Shown here in pieces: positions 1-5,344 of a DNA stretch of 5,344 nt. The position numbers and the translations under genes were made by a program. Source of the stretch: Piscinibacter sp050175855 (GTDB lineage: Bacteria; Pseudomonadota; Gammaproteobacteria; Burkholderiales; Burkholderiaceae_C); NCBI RefSeq assembly GCF_050175855.1, contig NZ_JBFXIO010000352.1:1-5344 (forward strand). The letters run 5' to 3'. Position 1 is the stretch's first letter. Each line of letters begins with the position of its first letter. The notes under the pieces were generated by a model. The model did no database searches, was not told where the DNA came from, and saw nothing but the letters and a program-made list of their open reading frames with translations.

Positions 1-13
1 GCTCTTCCGATCT
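1..13 (+). other. Illumina adapter remnant (sequencing artefact)
   Basis: GCTCTTCCGATCT is identical to the 3' end shared by the Illumina TruSeq read 1 and read 2 adapters. Its position exactly at the window start, next to a gene that lacks its 3' end, indicates adapter read-through left at a contig end. The last four apparent codons of the PKS (R-S-E-E) are therefore not biological. Confidence 0.93.
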
Positions 14-3000
14 GTCGCTCAGGTCGGCAACGTCGGCGGCGCCCAGTGCCGGTGCCGCCGCTGTTCGTGCGGAGGCCGGTGGTGCCGGCGCGACGGCCTC
101 GGGCGCGAGGCGCTCGAGCAGGTGTCGGGCGATGGCGTCGATGGTCGGATGGTCGAACATCAGCGTCGAGGGCAGCGCACGGGGCAGCTCCAGCGCGCGG
201 CCCAGACCGTTGCGAAGCTGCACGGCCATCAGGGAGTCCATGCCCAGGTCCATCAGCCGGTCGTGCAGCGCGGGTGGCGAGGCCGTGTCCAGGCGCATCA
301 CCTGCATCACCTGGGCACGCACCAGTTCGCGCAGCAGGTCGAGCCGCTGCGCCGGCACCGCGGCGTCGAAGCTGGGGCGCCACGCCGGCACCGCTGCCGC
401 GGTCTGCCGGTCGGCCTGGCCGGCCGCGGCGGCCGTCAAGTCGGCGTCGGCCGATGCCGTGGCGGCGACACCGTCGCCTGGTACCTGCGCGACCACCACG
501 TGCTGCCCCATCGCCTCTGCCGCCGACCCCGCCGGCGGCCAGGCGCCGGCTCGCGCGAAGCCGGCAGCGAGCAAGGCGGACTGCCACAGGTCGGGCGCCA
601 GCAGCGGGTTGTCGCCACGCAGGTCGTCGGCGAAATGCTGCCAGCCTTCGATCAGACCGGTGGTCATGTCGAAGTACTCGAAGTGCACGGTCGACTCGAC
701 CAGCACCAGCACGCCGCCGGGTGCCAGCAGGCTGCGCAGGCGGGTCAGCGCGCCGCGCAGGTCCTTCACCGCGTGAACGGCGTTGGCGGCGACGATCACG
801 TCGACGCTGCCTGGCGCCAGTGCCTGCTCGTCCAGCGGCTTCTCGAGGTCGAACAGTCCGAACTCGACGCCGGGCCACGCGGCGAAGCGTCGACGGGCTT
901 CCGCGAGGAAAGCATCGCTGACGTCGGTGAACCTGTAGCGGAATCGGTCGGCCGGCAGTGCCGGCAGCAGGGACGAACTGGTGCCGCCGGTGCCCGCGCC
1001 GATCTCCATCACGCGCAGAACGCGGCCCACCGGCACCGCGGCGCCGAGCGATTCGAAGGCGGCGGCGGCCAGCTGGTTGATGTAGCGCATCGTCGCGGAG
1101 CGCTCGTACAGGTCACGGGCCAGATCGAAGGAGCCGCCGGGGAACAGGGTCTCCAGCGGACTCTCGCGGCCGCGCAGCACATCGCCGACCAGACTTCCGC
1201 AATGACGCACGTAGGCCAGCAGCGGGGCGTTGTCGGCGAACTCGCGCTCGACCTCCGTCCACAGGGCCTCGAGCGCCGGTGCCGGAAGCGCAGCGACGGC
1301 GACGAACTCGCCGCCTTCTTCGCGCAGCAGGCCGTCGGCAACCAGGCCGCGCAGCCAGCGCTGCAGCAGATGCTGATAGGCCGCGGCAATGCCTGCGGTC
1401 TCGCGCACGTCGGCCAGGCGGCGGCGCTCGCCGGCCGCCGCGAACAGACCCGCCTGGCGCATGGTCTGCAGCGCGTGGGCGCGTGTCAGACGGGCCAGCA
1501 ACGCCCACTTGGCCGGGTAGGAGGCGACATCCAGGCCGATAGGAGCGCGGTCGGACTGGCGATCCAGCGCGTTGGCCATCTGCTGCCAGCGTTGCGCGGC
1601 CGAGGGGCCGCCGGCGGGCGTTGCCGACTCGGCATCGATCCAGTGGCGCTTGCGCTGGAAGGGATAGCCAGGCGCCGGCACGCGTCGCGCCCGGCGCCCG
1701 CGATGCAACTGCGCCCAGTCGATGTCGGCGCCGCTGCAGTACAGCGCTTGCAGGCCGTCGAACAGCGTGGGCCAGGCCCCGCGTCCTTCGCGCAGCGACG
1801 GCAGCCATTGCCCGGTTCCGAGCAGTTCCGAGCCCATGCCGAGCAGCACCGGGTGCGGGCTCATCTCGATGTAGTGCGTGATGCCCTGCGCAGCGAGCGC
1901 ATGGATCGAGTCGGCGAAACGCACGGGCTCGCGCAGGTGGCGCCGCCAGTAGGCGGCCGAGCCGATCGATGCGCGGTTGGCGAGCCGGCCCGACAGGTTG
2001 GAGATCAACGCGAGCTCCGGCTCGGCATAGACGACGCCTTCCAGCGCGGACTCGAAGGCGTCGAGCACCGGGTCCATCAGGGGCGAGTGGAAGGCATGCG
2101 AGACGCGCAGCGGCTTGGTGCGTGCGCCACCCGCCGCGAAGCCCTGGGCGATCGCCTCGACGGCGCTGCGTTCGCCGCTGATGACCGTGTTGGCGGCGCC
2201 GTTGACCGCCGCGATCGCGACCCTGCCGCCCTGGCGCCCGATCGCCGCGGCAACCGCGGCCTCGTCGGCCTCGACGACCATCATCGCGCCGTCGCGCGGC
2301 AGTCCCTGGGCCAGGCGGCCGCGGGCGGCCACCATGCGCGCGCCGTCGGCAATCGAGATCGCACCGGCCACACAGGCCGCGGCGTATTCGCCGAAGCTGT
2401 GGCCCATCACCGCCACCGGTTCGACGCCCCAGCTGCGCCACAGCGTGGCCAGTGCCACCTCGATGGCGAACATCGCCGGCTGCGCATACTGCGTCTCGTC
2501 GAGCAGGCCGGCCGTTCCAGGCTCGCCGAACACGATCGGTCGCAGCGGCTGCGGCAGCAGTGCATCCAGCGCATCGCAGCAACGGTCGAAGGCCTCGCGG
2601 AAGGCCGGCGCGGCCTCGTAGAGTTCGCGTCCCATGCCGACGTACTGCGGGCCCTGACCCGGGAACAGGAAGGCGATGCGCGGCGCTTCGGCGCCGATGC
2701 GGCCCTCGGTCAGCGCCGGGTGCGGCTCGCCGCGCTGCCAGGCCGCCAGCGCGGCCTCCAGCGCGGCCGCATCGTCGCCCTGGGCCGCCAGGCGCAGCGG
2801 CTGGTGGGTCCGGCCGGCGCCGGCGGTGAAGCACAGGTCGGGCAGCGTGGCTTCGTCGCAGTCGGCCAGCCGCAGCCGATAGGCGCCGACCAGCGATTGC
2901 AGGGCCGCCGGGTCGCGCGCCGACAGCGGCAGGAGCTGTGGCGGCCGCGATCGACCAGCGGTCGTGTCGGACGCGGCCTCCTCCTTCTCGTCCGGCGGGC

Positions 3001-4366
3001 CGGCCTCGATCAGCACGTGGGCGTTGGTACCGCTGAACCCGAACGAGCTGATCCCGGCAATGCGCGGTGCGCCGGCCGGCCAGGGCGTGGTCTGCGTGGG
3101 CACGGCCAGCGCCAGCGATGCCCAGTCGATGTAGGGGTTGAGCTGCTGCAGGTGCAGGTGCGGAGGAATCTCGCCCTTGCGCAGCACCAGCACCGCCTTG
3201 GCCAGCCCGGCGAGGCCCGCCGCAGCCTCCAGGTGGCCGATGTTCGTCTTCACCGAGCCGATGGCCAGTGGCCGGTTGGCCTCCCGACCGTCACCGAGCA
3301 CGGCCCCGAGCGCGTTGACCTCGATCGGATCGCCCAACGGCGTGCCGGTGCCGTGCGCTTCGACATAGCCGACGTCGCCGGCGACGACCCCGGCCGCCTC
3401 GAGCGCGGCCCGGATCACCGCCTCCTGCGCCGGGCCATTCGGCGCGGTCAGGCCGTTGCTGCGGCCGTCCTGGTTCACCGCCGTGCCGCGCACGAGTGCG
3501 AGGATGCGATCGCCGTCGGCACGCGCATCGGCGAGACGGCGCACCACCAGCATCACGCCACCTTCGCCGCGCACGTAGCCGTCGGCAGCGGCGTCGAAGG
3601 TCTTGCATCGACCGTCGCCGGCCATCATGCCGGCCTTCGAGAAGTTGACGTTGATCTCGGGCCTCAGCACCAGGTTGACGCCGCCGACCAGGGCGATGTC
3701 GCAGTCGCCGTGGCGCAGGCCCTGGCAGGCCAGGTGCAGCGCCACCAGCGACGACGAGCAGGCCGTGTCCACCGACACCGCCGGTCCCTGCAGCCCGAGC
3801 AGGTACGCGATGCGGCCGGAAGCGACGCTGAACGCGTTGCCCGAGCTGTAGTAGGGGTCGATGCGTTCGGGCTGGGCGAACAGGGCGCGCCCGTAATCGT
3901 TGTTCGCGATGCCCAGGTAGACACCGGTGCGTGTGCCGGCCAGCCCGGCTGGCGCATGGCCGGCATCCTCGAGTGCGTGCCAGGCGAGTTCCAGCGCAAG
4001 GCGCTGCTGCGGATCCATGCTCGCCGCCTCGAGCGGCGAGATGCCGAAGAACTCGGCGTCGAACCGGTCCACGCCATCGATGAAGCCGCCCAGCCGGGTG
4101 GTCATCTTGCCCGGCGCCTGCACGTCGGCGTCGTACCAGGCGTCGATGTCCCAGCGGTCGGCCGGGATGTCCGCGATGGCGTCCGTGCCGTTCCACAGCA
4201 GTTGTTCGAAGGTCGCGACATCGACAACGCCACCTGGCACGCGGATCGCGAGGCCGACGATCGCCAGCGGTTCGCGTGCCGTCGCCTCCAGTTCGGCCAC
4301 GCGCGCACGCAGCTCGCGGATCTCGATCAGCGCGCGCTTGACGGGGGAGAGATCGGTGTCGGCCAT
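1..4366 (-). CDS. Single-module type I polyketide synthase, KS-AT-cMT-ACP (3' end missing)
   Basis: The frame opens at the ATG at 4364-4366 and stays open for 1455 codons to the left edge with no stop; native sequence ends at 14 because 1-13 is adapter. Domains by residue: docking helix 1-31, KS 32-455, KS-AT linker 456-563, AT about 564-865, linker ending GYPFQRKRHW (900-909), C-methyltransferase with its helical lid about 940-1296, Ala/Pro-rich linker, ACP about 1341-1420, tail from 1421. It should extend the incoming chain by two malonyl-derived carbons and methylate the alpha carbon. No KR, DH, ER or thioesterase is present, and the roughly 45 residues between C-MT and ACP are too short to hold a structural pseudo-KR. 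The ATG is favoured because the docking helix starts right after it and the upstream gene stops 5 bases before it. No clear Shine-Dalgarno is visible, so translation may be coupled. The tail ADVADLSD resembles the upstream protein's VAALSE docking helix, so perhaps only 15-30 residues are missing. The exact product is unknown. Confidence 0.95.
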   Translation of the reverse strand, partial: MADTDLSPVKRALIEIRELRARVAELEATAREPLAIVGLAIRVPGGVVDVATFEQLLWNGTDAIADIPADRWDIDAWYDADVQAPGKMTTRLGGFIDGVDRFDAEFFGISPLEAASMDPQQRLALELAWHALEDAGHAPAGLAGTRTGVYLGIANNDYGRALFAQPERIDPYYSSGNAFSVASGRIAYLLGLQGPAVSVDTACSSSLVALHLACQGLRHGDCDIALVGGVNLVLRPEINVNFSKAGMMAGDGRCKTFDAAADGYVRGEGGVMLVVRRLADARADGDRILALVRGTAVNQDGRSNGLTAPNGPAQEAVIRAALEAAGVVAGDVGYVEAHGTGTPLGDPIEVNALGAVLGDGREANRPLAIGSVKTNIGHLEAAAGLAGLAKAVLVLRKGEIPPHLHLQQLNPYIDWASLALAVPTQTTPWPAGAPRIAGISSFGFSGTNAHVLIEAGPPDEKEEAASDTTAGRSRPPQLLPLSARDPAALQSLVGAYRLRLADCDEATLPDLCFTAGAGRTHQPLRLAAQGDDAAALEAALAAWQRGEPHPALTEGRIGAEAPRIAFLFPGQGPQYVGMGRELYEAAPAFREAFDRCCDALDALLPQPLRPIVFGEPGTAGLLDETQYAQPAMFAIEVALATLWRSWGVEPVAVMGHSFGEYAAACVAGAISIADGARMVAARGRLAQGLPRDGAMMVVEADEAAVAAAIGRQGGRVAIAAVNGAANTVISGERSAVEAIAQGFAAGGARTKPLRVSHAFHSPLMDPVLDAFESALEGVVYAEPELALISNLSGRLANRASIGSAAYWRRHLREPVRFADSIHALAAQGITHYIEMSPHPVLLGMGSELLGTGQWLPSLREGRGAWPTLFDGLQALYCSGADIDWAQLHRGRRARRVPAPGYPFQRKRHWIDAESATPAGGPSAAQRWQQMANALDRQSDRAPIGLDVASYPAKWALLARLTRAHALQTMRQAGLFAAAGERRRLADVRETAGIAAAYQHLLQRWLRGLVADGLLREEGGEFVAVAALPAPALEALWTEVEREFADNAPLLAYVRHCGSLVGDVLRGRESPLETLFPGGSFDLARDLYERSATMRYINQLAAAAFESLGAAVPVGRVLRVMEIGAGTGGTSSSLLPALPADRFRYRFTDVSDAFLAEARRRFAAWPGVEFGLFDLEKPLDEQALAPGSVDVIVAANAVHAVKDLRGALTRLRSLLAPGGVLVLVESTVHFEYFDMTTGLIEGWQHFADDLRGDNPLLAPDLWQSALLAAGFARAGAWPPAGSAAEAMGQHVVVAQVPGDGVAATASADADLTAAAAGQADRQTAAAVPAWRPSFDAAVPAQRLDLLRELVRAQVMQVMRLDTASPPALHDRLMDLGMDSLMAVQLRNGLGRALELPRALPSTLMFDHPTIDAIARHLLERLAPEAVAPAPPASARTAAAPALGAADVADLSDRSEE
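14..106 (-). other. C-terminal tail of the cMT-module PKS, truncated
   Basis: After the ACP comes an Ala/Pro-rich linker, then ALGAADVADLSD, where the native sequence stops. The upstream PKS has AELGVAALSEAQ at the same place before its docking helix and stop. By analogy this is the start of a C-terminal docking helix, so the chain is probably passed to a further PKS or NRPS protein and not released here. This is inferred from pattern similarity; the decisive residues lie beyond the contig edge. Confidence 0.5.
107..346 (-). other. Acyl carrier protein (ACP) domain of the cMT module
   Basis: Residues about 1341-1420 form one carrier domain. Ser1378 in LGMDSLMAVQLRN (codon 233-235) is the phosphopantetheine site, and MFDHPTIDAIA closes the fold. 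The core motif closely parallels the ACP of the upstream PKS. Only one ACP is seen before the contig end; a tandem ACP beyond the edge cannot be excluded. Confidence 0.95.
479..1549 (-). other. C-methyltransferase (cMT) domain with N-terminal helical lid
   Basis: A helical region of roughly 170 residues (940-1110) precedes a class I SAM-dependent methyltransferase fold. SAM motif I is VMEIGAGTGGTS (1120-1130), followed by FTDVS (1146-1150), the PKS C-MT motif AANAVHAVKDL with His1198, then GGVLVLVE with Glu1224. The His and Glu match the catalytic pair described for PKS C-MTs such as that of CurJ. MTTGLIEGWQHF is the usual substrate-side motif. It should methylate the alpha carbon of the beta-ketoacyl-ACP intermediate using SAM. 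An O-methyltransferase is less likely, because no KR in the module makes a hydroxyl. Confidence 0.9.
1772..2677 (-). other. Acyltransferase (AT) domain, malonyl-CoA type
   Basis: The domain begins at FLFPGQGPQY. The catalytic Ser657 lies in GHSFGEY (codon 2396-2398), and the substrate motif HAFH (residues 757-760, 2087-2098) is the malonyl-CoA signature, where methylmalonyl-specific domains usually carry YASH. YAQPAMFAIE before the active site also fits the malonyl class. The catalytic His is in HAFHSPLM. Malonyl loading agrees with a separate C-MT supplying the methyl branch. Specificity calls from motifs are good but not absolute. Confidence 0.93.
3002..4273 (-). other. Ketosynthase (KS) domain
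   Basis: Residues 32-455 form a full-length KS. The catalytic triad is intact: Cys203 in DTACSSS (codon 3758-3760), His338 in EAHGTGTPLGDP and His378 in NIGHLEAAAG. It ends with the usual SSFGFSGTNAHV. The domain accepts the chain on Cys203 and performs decarboxylative condensation with malonyl-ACP. An intact Cys excludes a KSQ-type loading module. The start reads GLAIRVPGG rather than the common GMGCRFPGG, a conservative oddity away from the active site. Confidence 0.97.
4274..4366 (-). other. N-terminal docking helix of the KS-AT-cMT-ACP protein
   Basis: Residues 1-31 include LSPVKRALIEIRELRARVAE and lead directly into EPLAIVG of the KS. The heptad-like spacing of Leu, Ile and Val suggests a short dimeric coiled coil. 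A SPxKRALxxIxxLxxxL helix before a KS is typical of class 2-like docking partners of terminal ACPs ending in LSE-type helices, which is what the upstream protein has. The pairing is inferred from sequence pattern and adjacency. Confidence 0.7.
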
Positions 4367-4371
4367 CGTGT

Positions 4372-4500
4372 TCAGCGGCGTGGTGCCGGTGACTGGCCGG
4401 CCAGTTCGGCCAGCAGTTCGGCTTCGGCCTGTGCCTCGCTCAGCGCGGCGACGCCGAGCTCGGCCTGCGTCGGTGTCGCGACGGCGGCAGTGGCCAGCCC
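4372..4500 (-). other. C-terminal docking tail of the upstream PKS
   Basis: The 42 residues after the ACP begin with an Ala/Thr/Pro-rich linker. A predicted helix follows, containing VAALSEAQAEAELLAELAG, and then a short basic end. An LSExEAExLLxEL-type acidic helix after a terminal ACP is the usual form of class 2-like docking domains, as described for cyanobacterial and myxobacterial PKSs. Its natural partner would be the SPVKRAL helix at the N-terminus of the next protein. The class assignment is by pattern only. Confidence 0.65.
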
Positions 4501-5344
4501 GAGCCGGCGGCTCAGTTCGTCGGCCAGAGCATCCAGTGAAGGATGATCGAACAGCAGCGTGGCCGGCAGCGGCCGGCCGACCGAGCGGGTCAGCTGATTG
4601 CGCAACTCCACGGCCATCAGCGAGTCGAGCCCGGCTTCCTTCAGCGGCACGGCGGCGCCGAGCGGCGTGTCCGGCGCCAGTCCGATGACCTGGCGAGCCT
4701 GCTCGGCCAGGTGCGCGAGCACGGCGCCTCGGCGCTGGCTGGCCGGCAACGCCATCCAGGCCTCGGCCCGGCTGGTCTTGCCGCTGGCGACTGTGGTGGC
4801 GCTCGCGGCGGCCTGCGCCCGGACCAGGCCGGCGTAGAAGTGCAGGTCCAGGCCCGCCGGCGCCGCGGCGAGAAAACGGGTCCAGTCGATCGGCAGCACG
4901 GCGGCATGGGCGGCGCCGTCACGCCACAGCCGCTCCAGCTGCGCGAAGGCGGTATCGGCCTCCAGCCAGCGCAGGCCCCGCGTGGTCCAGGCGTCGTGCC
5001 CGGCCGCGATGGTCGTTGCACCCATGCCGCCGTCGCGCCACAACCCCCAGGCCACGCTCAGCGTGGGCAGGCCGGCGCTGCGTCGCGCCTCGGCGATGGC
5101 GTCGAGCTCGGCATTGGCGGCGGCATAGGGTCCCTGACCCGCCGGGCCGAGCAGCGAGCCGGCGGCGGAAAAGAACACGAGGAAGTCCAGCGCCATCCCT
5201 CGCGTCAGCGTGTCCAGAAGGCGTGCGCCGTCCGCCTTGCCGCGACGCACCCGGGCGAAACGCCGTGCGTCCTGCATCAGCAGCGGGCCGTCATCGAGCA
5301 CGCCGGCGGCATGCACGATGCCCCGCAGCGGCACCTGGCCCGGC
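4372..5344 (-). CDS. Type I polyketide synthase, C-terminal fragment (KR-ACP-docking tail)
   Basis: This is the last 323 residues of a modular PKS; its 5' end lies beyond the right edge. The reading frame is already open at 5343, so the GTG at 5334 is internal and not a start. Domains in order: the C-terminal half of a ketoreductase (HAAGVLDD near the edge, then K, Y and N of the active site), an ACP with GLDSLMAVELRN carrying the phosphopantetheine Ser at 4621-4623, and a 42-residue tail ending in TGA at 4372-4374. The KR would reduce the beta-keto group of the ACP-bound chain with NADPH, and the ACP then passes the chain to the next protein. The LDD motif points to a B-type KR. Ala stands where the catalytic Ser is expected. 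The KS and AT of this module, and any DH, ER or MT, are not visible. The next PKS starts 5 bases downstream, so the two are almost certainly co-transcribed. The PKS identity is secure; the product is unknown. Confidence 0.96.
   Translation of the reverse strand, partial: PGQVPLRGIVHAAGVLDDGPLLMQDARRFARVRRGKADGARLLDTLTRGMALDFLVFFSAAGSLLGPAGQGPYAAANAELDAIAEARRSAGLPTLSVAWGLWRDGGMGATTIAAGHDAWTTRGLRWLEADTAFAQLERLWRDGAAHAAVLPIDWTRFLAAAPAGLDLHFYAGLVRAQAAASATTVASGKTSRAEAWMALPASQRRGAVLAHLAEQARQVIGLAPDTPLGAAVPLKEAGLDSLMAVELRNQLTRSVGRPLPATLLFDHPSLDALADELSRRLGLATAAVATPTQAELGVAALSEAQAEAELLAELAGQSPAPRR
4501..4722 (-). other. Acyl carrier protein (ACP) domain of the upstream PKS
   Basis: This is a typical four-helix carrier domain of about 74 residues. 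The phosphopantetheine attachment Ser is encoded at 4621-4623 in GLDSLMAVELRN, and the downstream LLFDHPSLDALA is the usual helix III/IV signature. It carries the chain between the upstream module and the following KS. Nothing in it looks degraded. Confidence 0.95.
4870..5343 (-). other. Ketoreductase (KR) domain, partial, B-type, catalytic Ser replaced by Ala
   Basis: The visible part begins at PLRGIVHAAGVLDD and ends near DWTRF. Of the KR tetrad, Lys is at 5236-5238, Tyr at 5125-5127 (GQGPYAAAN) and Asn at 5113-5115. The expected Ser lies 24 residues after the Lys and 13 before the Tyr, and both spacings land on 5164-5166, which encodes Ala within FFSAAGSLLG. A Ser is present one residue earlier. 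LDD and the lack of Trp eight residues before the Tyr fit a B-type KR. The NADPH-binding Rossmann motif lies outside the window. Boundaries are approximate. Confidence 0.9.

Noticed and set aside
215..250. A repeat shared with 4604-4640
   Set aside because: The similar stretches both encode the DSLMAV core around the phosphopantetheine Ser of the two ACPs, so this is ordinary paralogous domain conservation.
361..480. Suspected frameshift between the C-MT and ACP
   Set aside because: The linker is low-complexity and looked disrupted at first, but codon-by-codon translation keeps a single frame from AMGQHVVVAQV through the linker into the ACP.
46..921. A 291-codon plus-strand open frame
   Set aside because: Its product is Arg/Pro/Ala-rich low-complexity sequence, typical of a shadow frame in GC-rich DNA; it lies opposite the C-MT and ACP coding sequence.
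479..1549. The methyltransferase as an O-methyltransferase
   Set aside because: The module has no KR to supply a hydroxyl, and the ANxxHAxxDL and GLIEGW motifs fit the PKS C-MT family better. An O-MT acting on an enol is possible but less likely.
1113..2834. A 573-codon minus-strand open frame
   Set aside because: It is a shifted frame of the same strand across the AT and C-MT. It is Arg-rich with no catalytic motifs, and the true frame through the region is uninterrupted.
3291..4196. A 301-codon minus-strand open frame inside the KS
   Set aside because: It is a shifted-frame shadow of the KS; the KS active-site motifs are all in the other frame.
4367..4371. A promoter or terminator between the two genes
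   Set aside because: Five bases leave no room for either, and no inverted repeat or T-run is visible around the junction.
122..4546. A 1474-codon open frame on the plus strand
   Set aside because: It is the exact antisense register of the PKS gene. Its translation is rich in Arg, Gln, His and Gly with no recognisable domain, while the minus strand gives complete KS, AT, C-MT and ACP motifs in one frame.
5332..5334. GTG as a start codon for the upstream PKS
   Set aside because: The frame is already open to the right edge with KR residues before it (PGQVPLRG), and a gene starting in the middle of a KR would not make sense.

Overview
This window is a fragment of a modular type I polyketide synthase (PKS) cluster. 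All coding sequence is on the minus strand, so transcription runs from high to low coordinates. Base composition is very GC-rich (about 70% by eye), with strongly GC-biased third codon positions. Domain style and docking ends resemble PKSs of GC-rich Proteobacteria and myxobacteria; I cannot assign a genus. The first 13 bases match the 3' end of the Illumina sequencing adapter, so position 1 is probably an untrimmed contig end from a draft genome or metagenome.

Layout in transcription order. (1) Positions 5343 to 4372 are the C-terminal 323 residues of an upstream PKS: the catalytic half of a ketoreductase (KR), an acyl carrier protein (ACP) and a short docking tail ending in TGA. (2) A 5-base gap follows, with no convincing ribosome binding site. 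(3) From the ATG at 4366 to the left edge runs a second PKS, a single module ordered docking helix, ketosynthase (KS), malonyl-type acyltransferase (AT), C-methyltransferase (C-MT), ACP. I translated it codon by codon: it is open for 1455 codons with no frameshift, and no stop is reached before the adapter. It is easily missed by callers that require a stop inside the window, and several long Arg-rich open frames on both strands overlap it.

How they work together (inference from family knowledge). The upstream ACP, through its docking tail, hands its chain to the KS of the second protein. The AT has a malonyl-type signature, the KS adds two carbons, and the C-MT adds a methyl from S-adenosylmethionine at the alpha carbon. 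The module has no KR, DH or ER, so the predicted product is an alpha-methyl-beta-ketoacyl-ACP. The upstream KR has a B-type LDD motif, but Ala occupies the position where the catalytic Ser is expected.

I see no tRNA, rRNA, CRISPR array, mobile element, promoter or terminator. Both genes are cut by the window edges, so neither the product nor the full cluster can be named. The system looks like a recognisable PKS assembly line with a few features worth checking, not a new class of system.
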